Shown piece after piece: positions 19,584 through 27,272 of a stretch of 64,000 nucleotides of DNA. Numbering within the stretch: the stretch's first letter is position 1; each line of letters starts with the position of its first letter. Source of the stretch: Planctomycetota bacterium (GTDB lineage Bacteria > Planctomycetota > UBA1135); the NCBI GenBank assembly GCA_021776795.1, contig JAJFFC010000028.1, positions 151,997 through 215,996 of the forward strand, written 5' to 3'. Below the pieces are notes generated by a model that did no database searches, was not told where the DNA came from, and worked only from the letters and a program-made list of their open reading frames with translations. A program made the translations under genes and the position numbers.

Positions 19584-21122
19584 GTGACCTCTAAGCGCCC
19601 AACAATCCTCCTTGTCCTTGATGGCTGGGGCCAAGCTCCTGCCACCGACTGGAACGCCATTACGCGCGCTCCGGCGGAGAATTTCCTGTCGTGGATGCAG
19701 CAATGGCCGCACACCCTGCTTTCGGCCTCGGGCAAAGAGGTCGGTTTGCCGCTTGGTTTGATGGGCAACTCCGAGGTTGGCCACACCAACTTGGGCGCAG
19801 GACGGATTGTGTACCAAACGATTTCGCGGATTGACCAGGCGATTGAGGAAGGGGAATTTGCGCTCAACGGCATGCTCCGTGGCGCAGTGGATCATGCCCT
19901 TCAATACGGCACCAAGCTCCATTTGTTTGGCCTTCTCGGCGACGGGGGAGTGCACGCCAGCGCCAAGCATTACCGTGCCCTGCTACAGCTCGCCTCCGAA
20001 ATGGGCCTGCCCAGCGATCGCGTGCGCTTCCACGCCCTGCTCGACGGCCGCGATACGCCTCCGCGTTCGGCGCTTGGCTTTATGCAGGAATTGGAAGGCA
20101 TGTTGCAAACCCATGGCGGGCAGTTGGCTTCAGTATGCGGTCGTTATTTCGGCATGGACCGCGATAACAATGGCGAACGCGTGCAACGCTTTTGGAATGT
20201 CATGGTGCATGGCCAGGCACCCTTCCAAGCGGCGTCGGCGCAAGAGGCCATCGAAGCGGCTTACGAACGTGGCGAGAACGATGAGTTCATCCAGCCCACG
20301 GTGATTGGTGCAGCGGAAGCAATCAGCGATCAAGACGCAGTGCTCAGCTTCAACTTCCGCGCCGACCGCGTGCGTCAAATCAGCGACGCTTTCTTAGAAG
20401 GAGATTCCTTCACTGCCTTTGACCGCGGCAGAGTGCCCAAGGTGCACTACACCACCATGACCCAGTACCGCAAACAGTTCTCTTGCGCCGTGGCTTATCC
20501 GCCCGAGCAGTTGCACTCTTTGTTTGGCGAGGTCGTCGCGGCAAGGGGCTTGCGCCAGTTCCGCAGTGCCGAAACCGAGAAGTACGCCCACGTCACCTTC
20601 TTCTTTAACGGAGGGCGTGAGGAAATGTACGAAGGAGAAGAACGCTTGCTGGTGCCGTCGCCCAAGGTCGCCACTTATGACCTCAAGCCGGAAATGTCGG
20701 CCTTTGAGGTGACGGCTGGTGTGCTTGATCGTCTCGAGCGAGGGGAGCATGACTTGTATGTGGTCAACTTCGCCAACAGCGACATGGTCGGCCATACCGG
20801 CAGCCAAGATGCCGCCGAAGCCGCGGTGCGCGCGGTCGACGCCTGCCTCGGCCAAATCGTGAATGCCGCATTGGCCCAAGGCGGCACGGTGGCCATCACT
20901 GCCGACCACGGCAATGCCGAGCAGATGCGCAATCCCGACACCGGAGAGGTTCATACTGCCCACACCGTGAATCCTGTACCTTTTCTTCTAATTGGGGAAA
21001 ACTACAGAGGAGCCGCCCTTCGTCCGATGGGGGTACTAGCGGATGTTGCGCCCACGCTCCTCCAAGGAATGGGAATTCCTCAACCCAAGGCCATGGACGG
21101 GCATTCGCTTCTGACTTCCTGA
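19584..21122 (+). CDS. gpmI: 2,3-bisphosphoglycerate-independent phosphoglycerate mutase
   Basis: 512-residue glycolytic enzyme interconverting 3- and 2-phosphoglycerate, using two metal ions. LLVLDGWG opens the alkaline-phosphatase-like domain, and GNSEVGHTNLGAGRIV contains the phosphorylated Ser. HALLDGRDTPPRSA, GRYFGMDRDNN and NFRADRVRQIS belong to the transferase domain, and NFANSDMVGHTG and ITADHGNAEQM carry late metal ligands. The start is GTG at 19584, and the length matches the family. It stands alone between a divergent and a downstream secreted-protein gene. Confidence 0.95.
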   Translation: MTSKRPTILLVLDGWGQAPATDWNAITRAPAENFLSWMQQWPHTLLSASGKEVGLPLGLMGNSEVGHTNLGAGRIVYQTISRIDQAIEEGEFALNGMLRGAVDHALQYGTKLHLFGLLGDGGVHASAKHYRALLQLASEMGLPSDRVRFHALLDGRDTPPRSALGFMQELEGMLQTHGGQLASVCGRYFGMDRDNNGERVQRFWNVMVHGQAPFQAASAQEAIEAAYERGENDEFIQPTVIGAAEAISDQDAVLSFNFRADRVRQISDAFLEGDSFTAFDRGRVPKVHYTTMTQYRKQFSCAVAYPPEQLHSLFGEVVAARGLRQFRSAETEKYAHVTFFFNGGREEMYEGEERLLVPSPKVATYDLKPEMSAFEVTAGVLDRLERGEHDLYVVNFANSDMVGHTGSQDAAEAAVRAVDACLGQIVNAALAQGGTVAITADHGNAEQMRNPDTGEVHTAHTVNPVPFLLIGENYRGAALRPMGVLADVAPTLLQGMGIPQPKAMDGHSLLTS

Positions 21123-21136
21123 AGCAAGCCCTGATC

Positions 21137-23032
21137 ATGCGTCCCGCTCAGTTTTTCACCACTCTCTGTCTATTTTTCTCACTGTGCGCCTCGGCCACAG
21201 CGCAGACCACCTTTTTTGTGGACCCCACAGGGGGAAATAATGGCAACCCGGGTTCCGAAGCCAGCCCATTCCGAACCCTGACCTTTGCCTTGACTCAGGC
21301 CACGGCCGGGGACAGCATCAGCCTGGGGGGCGGGAACTACAACGGGGAAACCCTGCCGATTGCGTTGCAGGATCAGGTCGACGTGGCGGCGGTGAGTGGA
21401 GAAACTCCGGTGTTCGATGGCTCGGGCGCAGCTGCCGTCTTTACTTTGGCTGGAGACATTACCGGCATCACCACTCTTTCTGGGGTCGACATCACCGACT
21501 GCATCGTGGGTGTTTCCGTCGTGAGCGGCCAATCCAGCACTGGCTTGGTGATTGATTCTTGCAACTTCAGCGCCTTCACCAATTCCGGCATCGGCACCGA
21601 CGATGGATTCGGCATTCGCGTGGTCTTGGATACCGGGAGTATTGCCCAGACTCTGGCGGTCACCTCTTGCACCTTTGCGGGAACTGCGGCGATGGCTGCC
21701 ATTTCGATTGAACTCGATGATGACACCACTTTGGCGAGTGGGAATATTAGCGACAACACCTGTTCGGGTGGCGTCGACCGTGGCATTGAATTGCAAGTGC
21801 TCGGGGGTTCGACTGCGAGTGAAGATTTTGAGCTCGCGCGCAACTTCTTCTCCGGCCATGCTGAGGCCGGCTTCTTTCTCCGCGCTGCGGGCATCGGTGG
21901 AGGACCAGGTGCCGTATCTACCCTGTCGAGCCCCTTGTTTGCGAACCGCATCAACGGTGCAGACGCGGGAGAAACGGGTCTGCGCATAAGTGCGGAGCAT
22001 GGCTTGACCAATAGCGAAGGCGCGTTGATCGACAGCATCTGCGAGTTTAATGTCATCGAAGGCAATGACATCAATATTGAGTTAGTGACCGACAACGACG
22101 GCACCGATCAAGCGCAAATCTTGAGCGACTTCTACGGCAATGTCATTCGCAATGGCGCCCGCAGCGGCGTCGAGATCAATGTCATGCTGCCTAATCCTGC
22201 GACCCCGGACAATGAGCCAAACTTTGGGCCTGGACACACTGACCGTCGCGCTCGCATTAACACCTTTAGTGGGAACGGCACCGACTTCCGCCTAGGCGCT
22301 GCGGTCGACGACAGCATTTTGGTCCAGTTCAATTTCTTCCCTGCTGGCAATGCCACTCAGCTCGGCGGCATCGTCGATGCCAGTAGCGTGATGTCCGAAA
22401 CTCTGAGCGGTAGCTTTAGTGGCAGCTTCGCTGCCGACACTGCTGGCAGCATTACCTTGACCGCTGGTAGCGGAAGCGCCTTCGTGGACTACGGGGAAGG
22501 TGGCAACATTGGGCAGATCGCCGTCACCGTTGCCGGCGATGCCCTTGCCCAAGCGGATATCGAGGTTGGCGAGCTCGGGGCAGATTTGCTGTTGCGATTG
22601 CCGGCGCTCACGAGCGGCAGCAAAACCGTAGTGGTGACCAACCCTGGCGGCCAAACCGGCACCTACTCACTGACCGTGTCTGGTGGGGCAAGTGGCGGAG
22701 GTGGAGCCACCAATGCTGCTGAAGGTTGTTTCGTGGCTACCGCAGCCTACGGCGAAGAAGACGCTTTCGAGGTCCTCACCCTGCGTCGCTTCCGTGACCA
22801 CTACCTGCGCCGTAACCCTGCCGGTCGTGAGTTCATCTCGTGGTACTACCGCGAGGGTCCCAAGGGCGCGGATTGGTTGCGCGAACATGACAACGCTCGT
22901 CAAGCGACCCGCGTCGCCCTGATGCCGGTAGCCGTCGCCGCCAATGGCCTCACCACCTGGAACCCGGGCCAACGCTTTGGCGTGGTCATGCTTCTGTTGG
23001 GCGCGTCTTTCGCCCTGCTGCGTCGGCGCTAG
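21137..23032 (+). CDS. Exported right-handed parallel beta-helix protein with CFI-box and C-terminal membrane anchor
   Basis: 631 residues. A signal peptide (FFTTLCLFFSLCASATAQ) is followed by TTFFVDPTGGNNGNPGSEASPFRTL, the usual entry to a pectate-lyase-like beta-helix, with rungs to about residue 400. A beta-rich segment and a Gly/Ser linker lead to a CFI-box-type module (EGCFVATAAYGEEDAFEV, LRRFRDHYL), then a hydrophobic helix ending in LLRRR. That tail resembles C-terminal sorting signals such as those processed in Myxococcota and Planctomycetota. The role is unknown; surface adhesion or polysaccharide handling is plausible. No matching protease is visible in the window. Confidence 0.7.
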   Translation: MRPAQFFTTLCLFFSLCASATAQTTFFVDPTGGNNGNPGSEASPFRTLTFALTQATAGDSISLGGGNYNGETLPIALQDQVDVAAVSGETPVFDGSGAAAVFTLAGDITGITTLSGVDITDCIVGVSVVSGQSSTGLVIDSCNFSAFTNSGIGTDDGFGIRVVLDTGSIAQTLAVTSCTFAGTAAMAAISIELDDDTTLASGNISDNTCSGGVDRGIELQVLGGSTASEDFELARNFFSGHAEAGFFLRAAGIGGGPGAVSTLSSPLFANRINGADAGETGLRISAEHGLTNSEGALIDSICEFNVIEGNDINIELVTDNDGTDQAQILSDFYGNVIRNGARSGVEINVMLPNPATPDNEPNFGPGHTDRRARINTFSGNGTDFRLGAAVDDSILVQFNFFPAGNATQLGGIVDASSVMSETLSGSFSGSFAADTAGSITLTAGSGSAFVDYGEGGNIGQIAVTVAGDALAQADIEVGELGADLLLRLPALTSGSKTVVVTNPGGQTGTYSLTVSGGASGGGGATNAAEGCFVATAAYGEEDAFEVLTLRRFRDHYLRRNPAGREFISWYYREGPKGADWLREHDNARQATRVALMPVAVAANGLTTWNPGQRFGVVMLLLGASFALLRRR

Positions 23033-23071
23033 GAATTTCATGGTTGACGTGAAGGCCTACACTGGCTGGCG

Positions 23072-23935
23072 ATGAGAATTCTCAGCACATGGTTAGGCCT
23101 TACTTTGCTGCTGCTTTCCGGAGCCGCATGTGGCATTCCTCCTCAGGCATCACCGCAAGCATCGGCAGTGCCTGCGCTAAAGGTCATGACCTTCAACATT
23201 CGCTATGGCACGGCGAAAGATGGCGAGTTTCATTGGCCGGCACGGCGCGCGTTGGTGCTGGAGGTGATTCACCGCGAACAACCCGATGTCCTAGCGATCC
23301 AGGAAGCGCTTGCCTTTCAACTGGAGGAACTCGCGCCGGTTCTTGCCGATTATGAGAAATACGGGCAGCACCGCAACGGTGGTCTGAGCGGTGAATTCTC
23401 CGGCGTGTATGTACGCAAGAACACCGTTGAGGTGGTGGATTCAGGCGAGTTTTGGCTTTCCCCAACTCCGGATGTCATCGGCTCGAAAGGCTGGGATGCG
23501 GCTCTGCCTAGAATGGCGGCCTGGGTGGAGTTGTCCTTGGCGAATGGAGAGCGGATGCGAGTGTATGGCACGCACTTTGATCATCGTGGTCACGAGGCCC
23601 GTCTGAATAGTGCCGCCCTCATGATCGAACATGCCGAAGCCGGCCCGCCGTCGATCATGATGGGGGACTTCAATGCCGAACCGGGATCACAACCGATTGC
23701 GGCTTTTATGGCGGCAGGTTATCGCTCGGCTTTAGAGACCTGTGATCCGAACAATGACCTCGGCACATTCAATGGCTTCCAAACCGCTCAGCCAACGAGG
23801 CGGATTGACGATGTCTTTTGCTCCCCAGGCCTGCAGCCAATCAGCGCTCAGATTCTCGAGGACTGCGTCGACGGGATTTGGCCTTCGGACCATTTCCCGG
23901 TGGTCGCGACGGTGCAAATCGGCGGCAAGTCCTAG
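23072..23935 (+). CDS. Endonuclease/exonuclease/phosphatase-fold lipoprotein
   Basis: 287 residues. LLLSGAACG is a lipobox, so the enzyme is exported and lipid-anchored. The EEP catalytic set is complete: MTFNIRYG (Asn), LAIQEAL (Glu), YGTHFDHRG (His), MMGDFNAEPGS (Asp/Asn) and SDHFPVVA (Asp-His). Members cleave phosphodiester bonds in nucleic acids, phospholipids or phosphoinositides; the substrate here is unknown. It follows the beta-helix gene by 40 bp on the same strand. Confidence 0.82.
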   Translation: MRILSTWLGLTLLLLSGAACGIPPQASPQASAVPALKVMTFNIRYGTAKDGEFHWPARRALVLEVIHREQPDVLAIQEALAFQLEELAPVLADYEKYGQHRNGGLSGEFSGVYVRKNTVEVVDSGEFWLSPTPDVIGSKGWDAALPRMAAWVELSLANGERMRVYGTHFDHRGHEARLNSAALMIEHAEAGPPSIMMGDFNAEPGSQPIAAFMAAGYRSALETCDPNNDLGTFNGFQTAQPTRRIDDVFCSPGLQPISAQILEDCVDGIWPSDHFPVVATVQIGGKS

Positions 23936-23992
23936 ACCGCAGCACCCGTCCGCACAGTGCGGCATCGCGGCAACTGTACAATCCTCGGTTCC

Positions 23993-25084
23993 ATGAGCGT
24001 CTCCTGCGGCATTGTTGGCCTGCCCAATGTGGGCAAATCCACCCTCTTTAGCGCCCTTTCGGCAGCGAAGGCAGAGGTGGGTAACTTCCCCTTTTGCACC
24101 ATCGACCCCAATGTGGCGGTGGTGGAGGTGCCCGATGACCGCTTGGAGTTGATCCACGGTTACATCGAGACCCAGCGCGTGTTGCCGGCCGTGGTCAAGG
24201 TGGTGGATATCGCCGGTCTAGTCAAAGGCGCTTCCGAAGGCGAGGGCATGGGCAACAAGTTCCTCGGCAACATTAAGGAGTGCGACGCCATCATGCAGGT
24301 GGTGCGTTGCTTTGGTGGGCAAAAGGTTCTGCGCGAAGAGCCGGTCGACCCCGTGGGCGACATCGAGGTCATCGAGTTGGAGTTAGCAATGGCTGACCTC
24401 GAAACCGTGCGCCGCGCGATTGATCGCGTGGCCAAGAAGGCTCGGGCCGGCGACAAAGAATGCCAAATGGAGAAGGAAGCCTTAGAAAAGGCCGCCGCCT
24501 TTCTTGAGCAAGGCACGCAGTTGCGTAGTCAAAGTTGGACTGACCGCGAACGCCAATACTTAAAGCCCCTGTTCTTGATGACCATCAAGCCCATGCTTTA
24601 CGTCGCCAATGTTGCCGATGATGATCTCGGCGGCGACAACCAATGGTGCCAGCAGGTTGCGGAATACGCCGCTTCGCATGGTTGCGGTTGGCTGCCGATT
24701 TGCGCCGACCTCGAGTTGGAACTGCGCTCGATGGAAGCCGAGGACCGCACCATGTTCATGGAAGAATTAGGAGTCAGCGAGCTTGGTCTGGGCCGCCTGA
24801 TTCGCTCGGTTTACGAGCTATTGGGCCTGCAAACCTACTTTACCGCCGGCGAAAAGGAGGTCCGTGCCTGGACCATTCATCAGGGCGACAAGGCGCCGAC
24901 CGCCGCCGGGGTCATCCATACCGACTTCGAAAAGGGCTTCATTCGCGCTGAGGTCTACTCGGTCGGCGATCTCGACGAGCTTCATTCCGAATCGGCCATT
25001 CGCGCCGCAGGGCGTCTGCGTACGGAAGGCCGCGAGTACATGATGCAGGAAGGCGACGTGGTCCACTTCCTGATTGGGAAGTAA
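23993..25084 (+). CDS. ychF: Redox-responsive ATPase YchF (OLA1 family)
   Basis: 363 residues, the standard YchF length, when started at the ATG at 23993 ([19 protein letters not shown]). It is an Obg-family P-loop NTPase that prefers ATP: G1 GLPNVGKS, G3 [20 protein letters not shown] and the altered G4 region NVADDD. The C-terminal TGS domain is seen as [32 protein letters not shown]. It binds ribosomes and affects stress responses. A TACAAT at 23976-23981 may be a -10 box. Confidence 0.95.
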   Translation: MSVSCGIVGLPNVGKSTLFSALSAAKAEVGNFPFCTIDPNVAVVEVPDDRLELIHGYIETQRVLPAVVKVVDIAGLVKGASEGEGMGNKFLGNIKECDAIMQVVRCFGGQKVLREEPVDPVGDIEVIELELAMADLETVRRAIDRVAKKARAGDKECQMEKEALEKAAAFLEQGTQLRSQSWTDRERQYLKPLFLMTIKPMLYVANVADDDLGGDNQWCQQVAEYAASHGCGWLPICADLELELRSMEAEDRTMFMEELGVSELGLGRLIRSVYELLGLQTYFTAGEKEVRAWTIHQGDKAPTAAGVIHTDFEKGFIRAEVYSVGDLDELHSESAIRAAGRLRTEGREYMMQEGDVVHFLIGK

Positions 25085-25105
25085 ACCTTGCGCCTGGATG
25101 GCGCC

Positions 25106-25360
25106 CTAAGCCAGCAGCTTATCCAGCTCTCCAGCGGACTCTAAAGCCGCCAGGTCGTCGAAGCCGCCAATCAGTTTGCCGTCGATAAAGATCTCCGGCA
25201 CGGTCATGCGACCCCCGGAACGCTCAATCATTTCGTCGGTACGGCCTGGATCTTTGGTGAGGTTAATTTCCTCCCATTCTTGACCCTTATTATCCAGCAG
25301 GCGCTTGGCCATGGTGCAGTAGGGGCAGGTGTCCTTGGAGTAAATTTCAATCTTTGCCAT
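25106..25360 (-). CDS. grxC: Dithiol glutaredoxin (GrxC type)
   Basis: 84 residues from the ATG at 25360 (MAKIEIYSKDTCPYC), the usual GrxC start; a longer frame to 25396 is unlikely. The redox site is C12-P-Y-C15. MTVPEIFIDGKLIGGFDDLAAL holds the cis-Pro and the glutathione-binding GG. It reduces disulphides or glutathione adducts in the cytoplasm. It diverges from bolA, with 62 bp between the starts, and is convergent with ychF. Confidence 0.92.
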   Translation of the reverse strand: MAKIEIYSKDTCPYCTMAKRLLDNKGQEWEEINLTKDPGRTDEMIERSGGRMTVPEIFIDGKLIGGFDDLAALESAGELDKLLA

Positions 25361-25422
25361 GTCAGTGTCTTCGTGGGACAATGCCCATTGTGACAAGTCC
25401 TTGCCGGACTTACCTCAATACC

Positions 25423-25656
25423 ATGGACGCTGATTCCGTAGCCGCCCTCGTCGAGCAAGCTTTGCCCGGCGCCACTTGTACCGTGACCGATCTCACCGGC
25501 ACCGCCGACCATTGGGGACTTGATGTCCTGTGGCCTGGCTTCGCCGAGAAGAGCCTGCTTGAGCAGCATAAAACAGTCATGGAAATCATGCGCCCGCACA
25601 TGTCCGATGGCACCAATGCCATCCATGCGGTGCAAGTTTCGACACGTACCTCTTAA
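25423..25656 (+). CDS. BolA-family protein
   Basis: 77 residues from the ATG at 25423. It matches the short BolA/IbaG type: VTDLTGTADHWGLDVLWPGFAEKSLLEQHKTV, then MSDGTNAIHAVQVST with the conserved His. BolA proteins form [2Fe-2S]-bridged heterodimers with CGFS glutaredoxins. The next gene, 21 bp downstream, encodes such a glutaredoxin, so the pair is probably one Fe-S trafficking unit. Confidence 0.88.
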   Translation: MDADSVAALVEQALPGATCTVTDLTGTADHWGLDVLWPGFAEKSLLEQHKTVMEIMRPHMSDGTNAIHAVQVSTRTS

Positions 25657-25677
25657 ACACTAGCCACCGCCACTAAG

Positions 25678-26004
25678 ATGGAAATGAAAGATCGCCTCGA
25701 GGCACTCATCCAAGAGCAGCCCATCCTCCTCTTCACCAAGGGCAACAAGATGTTCCCGCGTTGCGGCTTTTCCAAAGCCGTGATTGAAGTTTTCCAAGAG
25801 CTTGCCGTACCGTTTGAGACGGTCGACATCTTTGAGCATGAAGACATCAAGCCAGCTTTGGTTTCGATTTCGGATTGGCCAACCACGCCACAGATCTTCC
25901 TTGGTGGAGAATTTGTTGGTGGCGGTGACCTCGTCCGTGAGCTGCACGCTCGTGGTGAGTTGCGCGGTATGGTCGACCAAGTGTTGGCCAACGCCGAAGG
26001 CTAA
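25678..26004 (+). CDS. grxD: Monothiol CGFS glutaredoxin
   Basis: 108 residues, the Grx4 length. The signature is FTKGNKMFPRCGFSKAV, with a single active-site Cys in CGFS; WPTTPQIFLGGEFVGGGDLV has the TP and GG glutathione-binding motifs. The canonical KG-x2-x2-P-x-CGFS spacing is kept. It carries or delivers [2Fe-2S] clusters and is paired with the upstream BolA. A 6-bp-stem inverted repeat (CTAGCG/CGCTAG, 26023-26037) follows the stop without a T-run. Confidence 0.93.
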   Translation: MEMKDRLEALIQEQPILLFTKGNKMFPRCGFSKAVIEVFQELAVPFETVDIFEHEDIKPALVSISDWPTTPQIFLGGEFVGGGDLVRELHARGELRGMVDQVLANAEG

Positions 26005-26022
26005 CGCTCATTCGCGCCTGCT

Positions 26023-26037
26023 CTAGCGGCGCGCTAG
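26023..26037. repeat. Short inverted repeat after grxD
   Basis: CTAGCG and CGCTAG separated by GCG, between grxD and the glycosyltransferase. There is no T-run, so a terminator role is doubtful. Confidence 0.4.
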
Positions 26038-26047
26038 GCTTGGGGTC

Positions 26048-27259
26048 ATGCGCTTGCTCGTGACCTACCGTGGGCTGCCTTGGCCGATCAGCGAAGGCTA
26101 TCACTTGCGCATTTTGCACTTGTTTCGCCGCTTGGCCAAGCGGCATGAGGTGCATCTATTAGCCTTGGTGCATGAAGACGAGCAACGCGCTCAGCTTCCG
26201 GCCTTGGAACAAGATGGCTTGTTCGCCTCGATTCGCTTGCGCGAAGTTCCGGGGCGCAATCCACTGGGGCGGCTTCGCACCAACCTCGGTCTGAGCCCGG
26301 TGGCGGATTTCCACGCCGAGTACCCGGGCTTTGCTCGGGCTTTGGCGCAGGAAGTGACGGCCTTGAAGGAAGAGCTCTCGCTCGAAGCGGGCTACATCTT
26401 CGACCCTTGGGCCGATCTCTGGTACCAAAAGGCAGCCAAAGTTTTGCCCACCCTCCTAGACGTGTGCGATTGCCGCACCTTGTTCTACGAGCGGCGTTTG
26501 GAGAGGGGGGACTTGGGTTTCACAGAGCGTATGCGCACGCGCCAGTTGCGTCGGCGATTCCTCGCCTACGAGCAGACCTGCCTCGATACCTACCCCATGT
26601 CCACAGTGGTGTCGCCGCATGATCGCGATCGTTTGGTGCAAATGCGGCCGCAAGCCGAGGTCCACATCATTCCTAACGGCGTGGACTTGGAAATGTTCCA
26701 GCCGCTTCCGGATATTCCGGAACAACCGGGCAATCTGATCATGTTCGGCAACATGGATTTTCTGCCCAACGTCGATGCCTCGATTCGCTTGGCTCGAGAA
26801 ATCTTGCCGCTGGTGAATAAGCGTCACCCGCAAGCCACGGCCACCATCATTGGCACCAATCCATTGCCGGAAGTGCAAGAGTTAGCGGAGCTTCCTGGCG
26901 TGGAAGTGACAGGCCGCGTCAAAGACCTCAAGCCCTGGATCCAACGATCCAGCATGTTGGTGGCGCCGATGCGCTTTGGCGCGGGCATCAAGAACAAGGT
27001 TTTGGAAAGTATGGCGGTGGAAAAACCGGTGGTGACCAATGCCACTGGTGTTGAGGCCATGCACCCAGAAGTCGCGGCCTTGCTCACGCTTGCCGAAAGC
27101 AATGAAGAGTTTGCGACGGCGGTTTCGGATCTGCTCGACCAGCCTGAGCAGCGCGCAACTCTAGGCAAACAAGGTCGCGAAACCATGGCCCGCCTGCATT
27201 CTTGGGAAGCTGCTGCCGAGGCTTACGAAGCGCTGTTGGAGCGCCTCGCAAGCCAGTAG
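26048..27259 (+). CDS. GT4-type glycosyltransferase
   Basis: 403 residues with GT-B architecture. The N-terminal domain begins LLVTYRGLPWPISEGYHLRIL, and the C-terminal GT1/GT4 domain has IIPNGVDLEMF, LIMFGNMDFLPNVDASIRLA, VEVTGRVKDLKPWI and the nucleotide-sugar EX7E-like block around RFGAGIKNKVLESMAVEKPVV. This pattern resembles transferases associated with exopolysaccharide/exosortase systems, but no such genes are close by, so donor and acceptor are open. Confidence 0.85.
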   Translation: MRLLVTYRGLPWPISEGYHLRILHLFRRLAKRHEVHLLALVHEDEQRAQLPALEQDGLFASIRLREVPGRNPLGRLRTNLGLSPVADFHAEYPGFARALAQEVTALKEELSLEAGYIFDPWADLWYQKAAKVLPTLLDVCDCRTLFYERRLERGDLGFTERMRTRQLRRRFLAYEQTCLDTYPMSTVVSPHDRDRLVQMRPQAEVHIIPNGVDLEMFQPLPDIPEQPGNLIMFGNMDFLPNVDASIRLAREILPLVNKRHPQATATIIGTNPLPEVQELAELPGVEVTGRVKDLKPWIQRSSMLVAPMRFGAGIKNKVLESMAVEKPVVTNATGVEAMHPEVAALLTLAESNEEFATAVSDLLDQPEQRATLGKQGRETMARLHSWEAAAEAYEALLERLASQ

Positions 27260-27272
27260 GGCGGGAAACGAT

